Both the position numbers and the translations under genes were made by a program. 13,829 nucleotides of DNA, from contig UQML01000040.1 in assembly GCA_900542265.1 (NCBI GenBank), positions 1 through 13,829 of the forward strand, in the 5' to 3' direction. Numbering within the stretch: position 1 is the stretch's first letter; every line of letters starts with the position of its first letter. The notes beneath the pieces were generated by a model. It was not told the DNA's origin. It worked only from the letters and a program-made list of their open reading frames with translations, and did not search any database. Positions 5,766 to 12,817 of the stretch are shown here, piece by piece. Source of the DNA: an uncultured Eggerthella sp. (GTDB lineage Bacteria; Actinomycetota; Coriobacteriia; Coriobacteriales; Eggerthellaceae).

Positions 5766-7755
5766 ACTAGGGAAACGCAAATACGTCTTGCCGCTGGGCA
5801 TCATCATTGCCGTGGCGTGCATCTTTTCGCTCCTCTTCTATCCGATGGCGAACATGGAAATGAAGAATCTTCCGTTCGCGATCGTTTGTCTTGATGAGGG
5901 GGTCGAGACAAACGAAGGTGACGTGAACCTGGGCAATCTGGTGGTGAACAAGATCACTGAAAGCACTGCGGAGGAAGGGGAGGAAAGCCCCATTCAGTGG
6001 ACGTGCCTTTCCAGCCAAGAAGAGCTTGAACAGGCCATGAGCAACAACGAATTCTATGGCGCCATGGTCATCCCGCGCGATTTCTCGCAGCGTCAATACG
6101 ATGCACTTGTTGAAACCATGCAGAACCAGATCGACGAAATGCAAGCGAACGTGACCGATAGCCTACCGTTTGGCTCCGGTGCCTCCAGCGGTCTTTCTCT
6201 TCCGTCGATGACCGCAGGCACGGGCGCTACTGCGGTCGGAACTCCGCAGCTATCCGCTGATGCGCAAAAGATGATTGCCGCTGCTCAGGCGACAGTTGCT
6301 GGGGCAACGAAGAATGCGCAAGGCGCAGCCGCCAACTTCCAGAAGGATCAGGCCGCGCTCGTTCAGTCGCAAAAGCAGCTTGAAGCAGTTAAGGCGCAAG
6401 CTGAACAGCTGCAGGCGAACATCCAGACTTCGAAAGACGAGTGCGCGAAGCTTGAAACCGAATTAGAGACACTTAAGGCTAACCCAACGCCAAGCGATGC
6501 TGAGCAAGCGCGCATCAATGAGCTTACTAGCCAGATCGCGCAGCTCACCACCTCGATAGATGCTGCTCAAAAGCAGCACGATGAGGCCGCCGCTCAGATA
6601 ACGCAGCTCTCACAGGCGGTGGAAAAAGCTCAGCAAAATGTGTCTAGTTCGCAGCAAAATCTGACTGTGGCACAGAATAACGCGAAAACAGCGGCAGCGA
6701 ACGCGATGGGTGTTCAGAAGACCGCAGTGGCGGGCTCTGCCCTCGCAACCCAGGGCAAGATGCTCGCGAGTGCTATGGGCGCGATCAAGGAGAAGCTGAG
6801 CAGCCTTGGTGATATGGATCTTTCAGAGAAGTTCGCCGACATGGGTGAAACAGCTGCTGCGAAGGCCTTCGTGAACATCGCCGACCAGCTGGAGGAAAGC
6901 GCAGACAGCGCAGAAGAAACCAGCGATGAAGACACAGGTGCAGGCATCCTTGTATTTCTCGATATGGCAAAAAGCCCGCTTGTAGCAAACCAGATGCAGT
7001 CTTCGCTTAAGGCCATGTTTGCCGAAACGGGCATGCAGGCGGATATCGTGAATATCCATGATGGAACCCCTGAAGGAGTCACGATCGCATCAGCTGAGCA
7101 GGCGCTTAAGAGTTCTTCCGCAGAAGAGGACGAAGCTCCCGCCAATCCTATGGGAACCATGATGTCCCAGCAATTGCTTTTGATTCCGACCGTTATGCTC
7201 TCGCTGATCGTGGGCCTTATTTTGACGCGTGTGGCGCGCCTCAAAGAGCCGGAAGTGAAGAAGGAACGCGTGCGCCAGCTTGCGAAGCAGGTCGTGCTTG
7301 CGCTGGTGTTCTCGTTCATTATCGCTCTCACAGCGTATGCGATGTTCGCATTTGTTGCAGGTGGGGAAGCTGATTTCTGGTCGATTGTCTTGTTTGCATG
7401 GATCGTGAGCTTTGCGCTTATGTTGCTGGTAGGTGGCCTGGCGAATATTGCTTTTGGCCTGGCTGTATTTGCTATAGTATGTATCATTGCGTTCGGTATG
7501 ATGACGGGCGTGCTTCCCGTGCAGGCGTTGCCTGCCTTCTGGCAGGATTGGGTTTTCCCTTGGGCGCCGCAGCACTATGTAGGTGATGGCTTGCGTTCGA
7601 TCTTGTATTTGGAAACAAGCTTCTGGAACAAGCAATCTCAAGGGTTTGTATGGGTGGCGCTTGCCGGGTTTGTCTTGAGCCTGCTTGCCCTCGCGCTCCC
7701 ATCTCGCAAAAAAATAACAACCATGAGTAAAGTAGCGCGAGGCAAGTTAAGTTAA
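5755..7755 (+). CDS. YhgE/Pip-type (ABC-2-like) membrane protein with long coiled coil
   Basis: The 666-aa protein has a first membrane helix at about residues 11-31. A large external part follows, with a conserved early segment ending at Y-G-A-M-V-I-P-R-D-F-S (101-111). Next come Ala/Gln/Glu/Lys-rich coiled coil (about 165-320) and an acidic linker (376-396). Five to six membrane helices (about 472-650) carry G-V-L-P-V-Q-A-L-P and W-x-P-Q-H-Y-V-G-D-G-L-R. This order is that of the YhgE/Pip family, related to ABC-2 permeases; members include phage-infection proteins and exporters linked to type VII-like secretion. No ATPase gene is adjacent. GAGGGG precedes the ATG. It is probably controlled by the divergent TetR. 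Base use is clearly GC-richer than in the next gene, which suggests separate ancestry. Substrate unknown. Confidence 0.85.
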   Translation: MIDKLGKRKYVLPLGIIIAVACIFSLLFYPMANMEMKNLPFAIVCLDEGVETNEGDVNLGNLVVNKITESTAEEGEESPIQWTCLSSQEELEQAMSNNEFYGAMVIPRDFSQRQYDALVETMQNQIDEMQANVTDSLPFGSGASSGLSLPSMTAGTGATAVGTPQLSADAQKMIAAAQATVAGATKNAQGAAANFQKDQAALVQSQKQLEAVKAQAEQLQANIQTSKDECAKLETELETLKANPTPSDAEQARINELTSQIAQLTTSIDAAQKQHDEAAAQITQLSQAVEKAQQNVSSSQQNLTVAQNNAKTAAANAMGVQKTAVAGSALATQGKMLASAMGAIKEKLSSLGDMDLSEKFADMGETAAAKAFVNIADQLEESADSAEETSDEDTGAGILVFLDMAKSPLVANQMQSSLKAMFAETGMQADIVNIHDGTPEGVTIASAEQALKSSSAEEDEAPANPMGTMMSQQLLLIPTVMLSLIVGLILTRVARLKEPEVKKERVRQLAKQVVLALVFSFIIALTAYAMFAFVAGGEADFWSIVLFAWIVSFALMLLVGGLANIAFGLAVFAIVCIIAFGMMTGVLPVQALPAFWQDWVFPWAPQHYVGDGLRSILYLETSFWNKQSQGFVWVALAGFVLSLLALALPSRKKITTMSKVARGKLS

Positions 7756-7815
7756 AGCAAGGTAAGATAGCAAGGCAAGTCAAGATAAGGCAATGCAAAG
7801 CAAGTCAAGATAAAA
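7740..7815 (+). repeat. Degenerate purine-rich repeats between permease and GNAT gene
   Basis: GCAAGTCAAGATAA occurs at 7775-7788 and 7800-7813 (period 25). Looser copies are GCAAGGTAAGATAG (7757-7770) and GGCAAGTTAAGTTAA (7741-7755), the latter covering the permease stop. The stretch is almost free of C-rich or symmetric elements and ends beside the GNAT ribosome site. No terminator is visible here, so GNAT may be read through from the permease. Confidence 0.6.
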
Positions 7816-7825
7816 GGAACAGCTT

Positions 7826-8374
7826 GTGATTTTACGTACTGAAGAACCTCGTGATTATGAGTCCGTTTATCATGTCATAAAGGATGCCTTTGAGGTGGCT
7901 GAAGAACGTGATGGTAACGAGCAAGATCTTGTTGTATCGCTCCGATCAAGCGATGCCTTCATTCCTAATTTGTCTATTGTTGCGGAAGTAGACGGAATTG
8001 TGGTTGGTCACATCCTTTTTACTGAGCTTACTTTGGTAGGAAATGATGGATTAAATGTCGACGAGATTATTCACGAGGCGAATCTTCTTGCTTTGGCACC
8101 GCTTTCTGTTTTGCCAGCTTATCAACAACAAGGAATTGGAACAGCACTGATTAAAGAAGGGCATCGTCGTGCGTGTGAGTTGGGATACGACTACTCAGTG
8201 GTGCTTGGAAGTGCAACCTATTATCCGCGTTCTGGTTATATTCCTGCTGACGAGCTGGGAATTCTGCCTTGTTTTGAGGTGCCGCGCGAAAACTTCATGG
8301 CTTGCAAATTACATGATGAAGCTTTGTGCGTTTCGGGCGTAGTTCGTTATGCCAGCGAGTTTGGTATTGAGTAA
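7826..8374 (+). CDS. GNAT family N-acetyltransferase (YhbS-like)
   Basis: The 182-aa protein starts at GTG with AAAGGA eight bases upstream, and begins I-L-R-T-E-E-P-R-D-Y as YhbS-type acetyltransferases do. The central strand A-E-V-D-G-I-V-V-G-H-I-L-F (53-65) is followed by L-A-P-L-S-V-L-P-A-Y-Q-Q-Q-G-I-G-T-A-L-I (90-109), the acetyl-CoA binding motif A with Q-x-x-G-x-G. Then come V-L-G-S-A-T-Y-Y-P-R-S-G-Y (126-138), typical of this subgroup. It should transfer an acetyl group from acetyl-CoA to an amine; substrate unknown. The gene is AT-richer than the permease before it. It is downstream of the permease in the same direction after 70 bp of repeats, so co-transcription is possible but not shown. 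Confidence 0.9.
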   Translation: MILRTEEPRDYESVYHVIKDAFEVAEERDGNEQDLVVSLRSSDAFIPNLSIVAEVDGIVVGHILFTELTLVGNDGLNVDEIIHEANLLALAPLSVLPAYQQQGIGTALIKEGHRRACELGYDYSVVLGSATYYPRSGYIPADELGILPCFEVPRENFMACKLHDEALCVSGVVRYASEFGIE

Positions 8375-8412
8375 TAAATATATACTTCTACCAGAATTGT
8401 TCATAAATATAT
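8374..8412 (+). repeat. Direct repeat ATAAATATAT
   Basis: ATAAATATAT occurs at 8374-8383 and 8403-8412, 29 bases apart, immediately after the GNAT stop. It marks an AT-rich intergenic start. Function not clear. Confidence 0.45.
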
Positions 8413-8437
8413 CCTGAGCAGGGAAAATACCTCTTCA

Positions 8438-8461
8438 AAGTAGGGACTACTTAATAAGTAG
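8438..8461. promoter_or_regulatory. Inverted repeat AAGTAG-N3-CTACTT plus third arm
   Basis: AAGTAG (8438-8443) and CTACTT (8447-8452) are perfect arms around three bases. A second AAGTAG (8456-8461) follows after three bases and could pair with the same central arm. The layout allows two alternative small structures or two overlapping protein sites. It lies more than 200 bases before the crotonase ATG, with no gene between. Confidence 0.35.
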
Positions 8462-8561
8462 TGAGGGCATTATTTAAGGGTAATCATGCAATACCTATGC
8501 TCTTGCGATGCTTCAAGTGGAGAGTCTACCTACTATGAAACTGTGTTTAGCAAACTAAAAA

Positions 8562-8598
8562 TGAACATGTTCACGCTAACGTTTTGGCTAGCGTTTTG
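8562..8598. promoter_or_regulatory. Palindrome and tandem repeat upstream of the crotonase gene
   Basis: TGAACATGTTCA (8562-8573) is a perfect 12-bp palindrome. Right after it GCTAACGTTTTG (8575-8586) and GCTAGCGTTTTG (8587-8598) are tandem 12-bp copies with one mismatch, which also contain the inverted pair CGCTA/TAGCG. Together they look like a regulator-binding region 77-113 bases before the crotonase start. The palindrome has the same half-site as the TetR operators at 751-830 but a 2-base instead of a 3-base centre. Confidence 0.5.
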
Positions 8599-8674
8599 AG
8601 AAGCAAGGACATGTTGAGAGGAAATGAATAGTTTGCTCAATACAGAGGAAGTATTTACTGCAAGGAGGAACAAC

Positions 8675-9460
8675 ATGGCAGATTACTATGGAACCGACAC
8701 GGTCGTTTCTGATCTTCGCGAAGATGGTCTTTTGATCATGCGCATCAATCGTCCTGAGGTAGCTAACGCTTTAAATGGTGAGACTTCTCGTGCGATGGAA
8801 AACATTATGAATAATGCTGAGACTGATCCAGCAGTTCGCGCCATCATTGTGACTGGCACCGGGAAAGTCTTTTGCGCAGGTGAAGATCTTTCAGAGCTCT
8901 CAGAGGGTGGCGAGTGTCAGACTGTTACTGAGCATGGCTTTGGTGGCTTGACTGCACGTGTTTGCTCTAAGCCCATTATTGCTGCAGTAAATGGCAGCGC
9001 AGCAGGTGGCGGCATGGAGATTGCAATTTCTTGTGACATTGTTGTTGCAAATGAAAATGCAAAGTTTGGTTGCACTGAGGTAGGGTTAGGTATTATCGCT
9101 TCTACCGGTGGTATTGTTCGTCTTTCTCGTGATATTAATCGCAAAGATTGCATGGAATTGCTTCTTACCGGCAAAAAAATCAAGGCTCCTGAGGCTAAAG
9201 AGCTTGGCTTGATTAACTATGCTGTTCCTGCTGAAGAGGTTATGGATAAAGCAATTGAAATTGCTGAGCAGATTCTTCAGAACGCACCACTTGCACTGAA
9301 ATGGACCAAGTATCTTGTTCATGCGTGCGATCAGATGAGCGAAGAAGATGCTATGCGCTACTGTGATGCTGCTTATCGTTTCTTGGAGAAGACTGAAGAT
9401 GGTATCGAAGGGCCACTTGCTTTCACTGAAAAGCGCGAGCCTAAATGGGTTGGTCGCTAG
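8675..9460 (+). CDS. Enoyl-CoA hydratase/isomerase family protein, CaiD-like
   Basis: The 261-aa length is normal for a crotonase. The CoA/oxyanion segment K-V-F-C-A-G-E-D-L (64-72) is followed by A-V-N-G-S-A-A-G-G-G-M-E-I-A (104-117) and F-G-C-T-E-V-G-L-G-I-I-A-S-T-G-G (131-146). E115 and E135 fall where the two catalytic glutamates of enoyl-CoA hydratase lie, with the same 20-residue spacing, so hydration/dehydration is likely. The tail E-D-G-I-E-G-P-L-A-F-T-E-K-R-E-P-K-W-V-G-R closely resembles crotonobetainyl-CoA hydratase CaiD as I remember it. The ATG at 8675 is chosen for its AAGGAGG six bases upstream; an in-frame ATG at 8624 would add 17 residues with a badly spaced site. A strong terminator follows, so the gene is probably monocistronic. 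Confidence 0.9.
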   Translation: MADYYGTDTVVSDLREDGLLIMRINRPEVANALNGETSRAMENIMNNAETDPAVRAIIVTGTGKVFCAGEDLSELSEGGECQTVTEHGFGGLTARVCSKPIIAAVNGSAAGGGMEIAISCDIVVANENAKFGCTEVGLGIIASTGGIVRLSRDINRKDCMELLLTGKKIKAPEAKELGLINYAVPAEEVMDKAIEIAEQILQNAPLALKWTKYLVHACDQMSEEDAMRYCDAAYRFLEKTEDGIEGPLAFTEKREPKWVGR

Positions 9461-9611
9461 AGTCTATCGCGAGAAAATTGCGAAAGAATAGAGAGTTCGT
9501 GTAGCTGAAAGCTTGTGTAATTCGCATGGCATACTTACGTGGCGTACTTGCATACTCATTTTGATAGTTGATGGCCTGGAGATGGCCTGACTATATCCCC
9601 TCCTAGAGAAG

Positions 9612-9641
9612 AAAAAGGCACCTGATGCAAGGTGTCTTTTT
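9612..9641. terminator. Bidirectional intrinsic terminator
   Basis: AAAAAGGCACCT (9612-9623) pairs with AGGTGTCTTTTT (9630-9641) over a 6-base loop, with one G-U pair. The T-run on the plus strand ends crotonase transcription; the A-run gives a T-run on the minus strand. It lies about 150 bases after the crotonase stop. Confidence 0.9.
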
Positions 9642-10040
9642 CGGGTTTGGGTGTGCCGAGTATACGCATGGATATGAACTTACTTAGTCAGTCTTTCTTA
9701 TTCCTCCGCTTCTCTTCTTAGGGCAAGTAAAATCCTCGTATTTGATCTGTTTTTTTGAATCACTTTTTCTTAGTATGGCTACATGATCTAAGCCAATGGA
9801 ATCCCTCCTCTGGTGTTCACATGCCTATCGTGCAGGTTTTTGTGCGTTATGACGCAAGTTATCCCGTTTTGCACGAAGCGTGGAGACTGAAAATTCTTTA
9901 TAGCCTTGCGTTCGTTTTTATACCCATCGACAAAATGTCATATACTGTCAAGTTTTTGTAGCAAGTTCAATTTCTATTCTTTAATCGCAAGAAAACAATG
10001 AGTGCATTGATAGCTCGATCAAACTTTTTTGTGCCATAAC
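9642..10040. other. Intergenic stretch without a supportable gene
   Basis: The longest frame here (TTG at 9755 to about 9961, plus) has no ribosome site and an implausible composition. Near 9929-9960 there is a small cluster, GACA-AAA-TGTC, a direct repeat TGTCA with TATACT between the copies, and a minus-strand TTGACA without a partner at normal spacing. I see no tRNA-like fold, CRISPR repeat or IS end. It may be decayed coding DNA or hold an unrecognised RNA. Confidence 0.6.
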
Positions 10041-10044
10041 ATGC

Positions 10045-10105
10045 AAAAAGCTACAGAAGAGGCCCTTTCTTGGTTCAAAAAAAGGTAATCAGTGTCGTAG
10101 CTTTT
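10045..10105 (-). terminator. Long inverted repeat at the end of the minus-strand operon
   Basis: AAAAGCTAC (10046-10054) and GTAGCTTTT (10097-10105) are perfect 9-bp arms around 42 bases that contain a smaller CCTTT/AAAGG pairing. Read on the minus strand, the 3' arm ends in GTAGC followed by five T. It could act as an intrinsic terminator about 160 bases after the MBL stop, although the loop is unusually long. Confidence 0.45.
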
Positions 10106-10114
10106 AAATTCCTG

Positions 10115-10259
10115 CAAAGCAGAAGTAGAAGCAGGAGTAGGAGTGGGGAAGAACGATAAACAAGGTGACGACACAGGAACAGGAGTGGGAAGCGTGAGGG
10201 GCATCGAAGCGGGAGCGGGGGGGAGAACGAGAAGCAAGGCGACGGCAACGAGGCAAGAT
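10115..10259 (-). promoter_or_regulatory. C-rich, G-poor transcript tail, candidate Rho utilisation site
   Basis: The plus strand is about 80% purine here. By hand count over 10121-10258 there are 61 G, 50 A, 19 C and 8 T, so the minus-strand transcript is about 44% C and 14% G. It carries many spaced CTCC, TTCC and CCTG dimers. A long C-over-G bias right after the last stop codon of an operon is the classical appearance of a rut site. It precedes the hairpin at 10045-10105. Confidence 0.5.
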
Positions 10260-11276
10260 TTAAAAACCGCCAGCAGCCTTGAGGCGATAAACACCATCAT
10301 CAGAGAGAGGCAGGCGCTGCACAATACCTTTAGCAACGAGTGTTTGAATCATGACAAAAGTTTCTAAGAGCATGTAGTAGCGTGCAACTGCAGGTAATTT
10401 ATACCATTGCTCAGGGTTAGCGCGCTTTGAGCAGAGGCGGGCAACTGTTTCTCCAACACAATATGGATAGGCGGCAATAGTGCGCAGAACCGCACGACGC
10501 CGTTCAGCTTTATGGGCAATGATCTCATCAATGCGATCAAGGGATCCTTGGGCGATAGGGCTGCCGTGACCAGGAAGAGTAAAACGAGGGCTGAGTGTTT
10601 TTACTTTCTGCAAGCTCTCAAGATAGATGGTATAGCTGTCCTCACCGGTAAAGAATGCATCAATAGCTGGGGTCGTGATGGTGAGGACGTGATCGCCGCA
10701 AAAGAGAATGCTCTTATCGGGATCAAAAAGCGAAAGTGAATCAGGGGAGTGTCCAGGTGTTTCATAGACATACAATGAGCGTTTCCCTACGGTGATGACA
10801 TCCCCTTCTGATACCGCGATAGGATTAAAGCGTGCCTCATTGATAAAGATAGTCTCACGATTGCACGCTTCATAGCTTTGTGCATCTTGAGGGCTGCTAC
10901 CCATCGCAAGCATACGCCTAAAAAAGAGCTCATTGATATTTTGTGCAAGCGGTGGACGCCTGCTTTCAAATCCTATAGCGGCACCATAGATGGGAGTGTG
11001 CGGCAAAAGGATGTTGTTTACTTGCCCGGAATGATCAAAGTGTTGGTGGGTAAGGAAGAGCTTGAGCTTGCTCATGTCGACTCCAATTTCTTGGAGCGCG
11101 CGTGTGATAATTCCATACGATTGCTCTCCGGGAGCGCCGGCGTCAATCATAAGCCATTCATCTTCATCATGAATGAGATAGATATTTGAGATGCCGTCGC
11201 CCAGATTTTTAAAGCGCACGTGTATTGAATAGATCAAAGGATCTTGGCATAAAAGTCTGTAGTGTAGCCTTGTCAT
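10260..11276 (-). CDS. MBL-fold metallo-hydrolase (LACTB2-like architecture)
   Basis: The 338-aa protein has all metallo-beta-lactamase fold motifs: D45 in M-I-D-A-G, T76-H77-Q-H79-F-D81-H82, T-P-G-H176-S-P-D-S, F-C-G-D195-H and P-G-H237-G-S-P. These should bind two metal ions. Residues about 245-330 form a helical C-terminal domain with A-E-R-R-R-A-V-L near its start, like the winged-helix end of LACTB2-type hydrolases. Substrate unknown; thioester, ester or RNA phosphodiester hydrolysis all occur in such proteins, and the neighbouring acyl-CoA genes favour a thioesterase-like role. It is the last gene of the operon, 23 bp after the transporter. The ATG at 11276 lacks a good ribosome site, so translation may depend on coupling or the start may be wrong. 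Confidence 0.88.
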   Translation of the reverse strand: MTRLHYRLLCQDPLIYSIHVRFKNLGDGISNIYLIHDEDEWLMIDAGAPGEQSYGIITRALQEIGVDMSKLKLFLTHQHFDHSGQVNNILLPHTPIYGAAIGFESRRPPLAQNINELFFRRMLAMGSSPQDAQSYEACNRETIFINEARFNPIAVSEGDVITVGKRSLYVYETPGHSPDSLSLFDPDKSILFCGDHVLTITTPAIDAFFTGEDSYTIYLESLQKVKTLSPRFTLPGHGSPIAQGSLDRIDEIIAHKAERRRAVLRTIAAYPYCVGETVARLCSKRANPEQWYKLPAVARYYMLLETFVMIQTLVAKGIVQRLPLSDDGVYRLKAAGGF

Positions 11277-11299
11277 GCTCGATCAGTTCAATCTAAGGA

Positions 11300-12805
11300 T
11301 TAGTCTAGCATGCTTGATTCTTGTAGTGATTGTCCTCGTGTTTCAGGAGCCATCATAACAGAAAGTACCAAACCAAGAACCACCAATCCTGCGGCAACCA
11401 ACATCGTAGCACCTACCCCAAAGTGCTCAAGAAAAAGGGGTGTGCCATATGTTGAAATAATGGTGCCAACACGCGAGATGGAAATAGAAATACCTACAGC
11501 TGAGGCGCGTACTGAGGTAGGGAAGAGCTCATTCGGATAGAGCCACTGTAAGATGCCCGGTCCCCCGCTAAAGAACGCATAGAGACCAAAGGCTACGATG
11601 ACAACCCAAATAGGAGCATCAGGGAAGATTCCTAAGATGAGTAGACCGATCGCCATAAAGAAAAGAGACCCAATTAAAAGTGGTCTTCTACCAATGGAGT
11701 TGAGCCAAAACATGGCAGGAATGGTGCCGATGAGGAAAAAGAGACTTACTGCGCTTTCGCCGAGGATAGCCTCGCGCCCTTCGTTTAAGCCAAAAGCAGT
11801 CATGATGTCAGGGCCAAAGGTGTAGATAGCATACATAGGGACAACTTGACAAAGCGTCAGGATCCCTAAGAAGATAATGCGTTTAAAGTAACCGCCTTTG
11901 AAGAGTTGACGGATTGATGTTTTGGACTCTTTCTCAGCGGCACTGATCTCAACATCAGGGCCAAAGACGCGGTCAACAACCGCGCGTGCCTCAGCGGTAC
12001 GGCCTTTACTTTGCAGCCAAAGTGGCGACTCAGGAATATCGTGGCGGCCGATGAGCAAAATGATGCAAGGGATTACAGCACTACCCAGCATCCATTTCCA
12101 TCCATCGTCGAAAGAAAAAAGTGCGTATCCAACAAATGCGGCGGCTGTTGCACCTAAATACCAAGCGGCTGAAACCATGCCCATAGAGATAGAGCGGTGG
12201 TGTTTGGGCGTGAATTCGGCAATTAATGAGGTGGCGATGGGGTAGTCTGCGCCTACAAAAAACCCGATCACGAAACGCGCGAGGACAAGCTGCAAGGGAT
12301 CAGACGCGAACATGGAGAACACTGAGAAAGCGCCAATAGCTACTACGTCAATAATAAACATGATGCGTCGTCCCACGAGGTCGGTGAGATAACCACCAAG
12401 AATGGTGCCGACAAGAATACCAAGAAAAACAGAAGCGCCCACAGCAGCGCTCCACATAGTGTCGAGATTGAAAAGCGGCGTAATTTGAGTGAGAGCAACG
12501 CCAATGATGGCAAGAACGTAGCCGTCCAAAAAGGCGCCACCACTTGAGAAGAACGTGATTTTGCGTAAAAACGGCGTCATGGAGACATCGTCAATAGTTT
12601 TGTGCACAACATGCTTAACTTTAGAAGCGACCTCGCTAGCAACAGCATTTGTGGCAAGGGAGGTGTCGCAGGGAGCATCAAGATTTGCTGAAACACTTGA
12701 TGCAGCGCTCGTTGAAACGCTTGCTGAGGCGTTCGCAGCGGTGGGGGCAGGACATAGGTGCGGTGGACTTACAACAGTGGTGATTTTCTTAATGGCTTGT
12801 CTCAT
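11300..12805 (-). CDS. MFS transporter with Ser/Ala-rich N-terminal extension
   Basis: The 501-aa protein has twelve predicted membrane helices starting near residue 84. Family marks are F-L-D-G-Y-V-L-A-I-I-G (92-102), motif A G-G-Y-L-T-D-L-V-G-R-R (137-147), R177 in L-A-R-F-V-I-G-F-F-V-G-A-D-Y-P-I, E197-F-T-P-K-H-H-R-S, a second motif L-N-S-I-G-R-R-P-L in mid-protein, and Y-P-N-E-L-F-P-T-S-V-R-A before the last helices. This is the metabolite:H+ symporter type (sugar-porter-like, close to YaaU). The first 75 residues are unusual: Ala, Ser, Val and Thr rich, hydrophilic and without a signal. An internal ATG at codon 76 has no ribosome site, while the ATG at 12805 has GGTGAGAG. It follows the MaoC gene after 12 bp. 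It probably imports the acid activated by the ligase. Confidence 0.9.
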   Translation of the reverse strand: MRQAIKKITTVVSPPHLCPAPTAANASASVSTSAASSVSANLDAPCDTSLATNAVASEVASKVKHVVHKTIDDVSMTPFLRKITFFSSGGAFLDGYVLAIIGVALTQITPLFNLDTMWSAAVGASVFLGILVGTILGGYLTDLVGRRIMFIIDVVAIGAFSVFSMFASDPLQLVLARFVIGFFVGADYPIATSLIAEFTPKHHRSISMGMVSAAWYLGATAAAFVGYALFSFDDGWKWMLGSAVIPCIILLIGRHDIPESPLWLQSKGRTAEARAVVDRVFGPDVEISAAEKESKTSIRQLFKGGYFKRIIFLGILTLCQVVPMYAIYTFGPDIMTAFGLNEGREAILGESAVSLFFLIGTIPAMFWLNSIGRRPLLIGSLFFMAIGLLILGIFPDAPIWVVIVAFGLYAFFSGGPGILQWLYPNELFPTSVRASAVGISISISRVGTIISTYGTPLFLEHFGVGATMLVAAGLVVLGLVLSVMMAPETRGQSLQESSMLD

Positions 12806-12817
12806 GATCTCTCACCG

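Noticed and set aside
6714..7487. 257-aa frame opposite the permease gene
   Set aside because: It is a shadow of the GC-rich permease reading frame, with Ser/Ala/Thr-rich composition and no family features.
4973..7755. Phage-related locus because of the name phage infection protein for Pip
   Set aside because: No integrase, structural or replication genes are near; the name reflects a receptor role in other species only.
7740..7815. Possible CRISPR array
   Set aside because: The repeats are short, degenerate and overlapping, with no spacers of constant length and no palindromic repeat.
8624..8674. Crotonase start at the upstream in-frame ATG 8624
   Set aside because: The 17 extra residues do not fit the family, and the AGAGG before it is too close to the ATG, while the ATG at 8675 has an ideal AAGGAGG.
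9755..9961. 68-aa TTG-started frame in the gene-free segment
   Set aside because: No ribosome site, TTG start inside a T-run, and no recognisable motif.
10019..10336. Minus-strand 105-aa Pro/Thr-rich frame that looks like a secreted protein
   Set aside because: It overlaps the coding end of the MBL gene in another frame and owes its composition to the C/T-rich tract; no ribosome site is seen.
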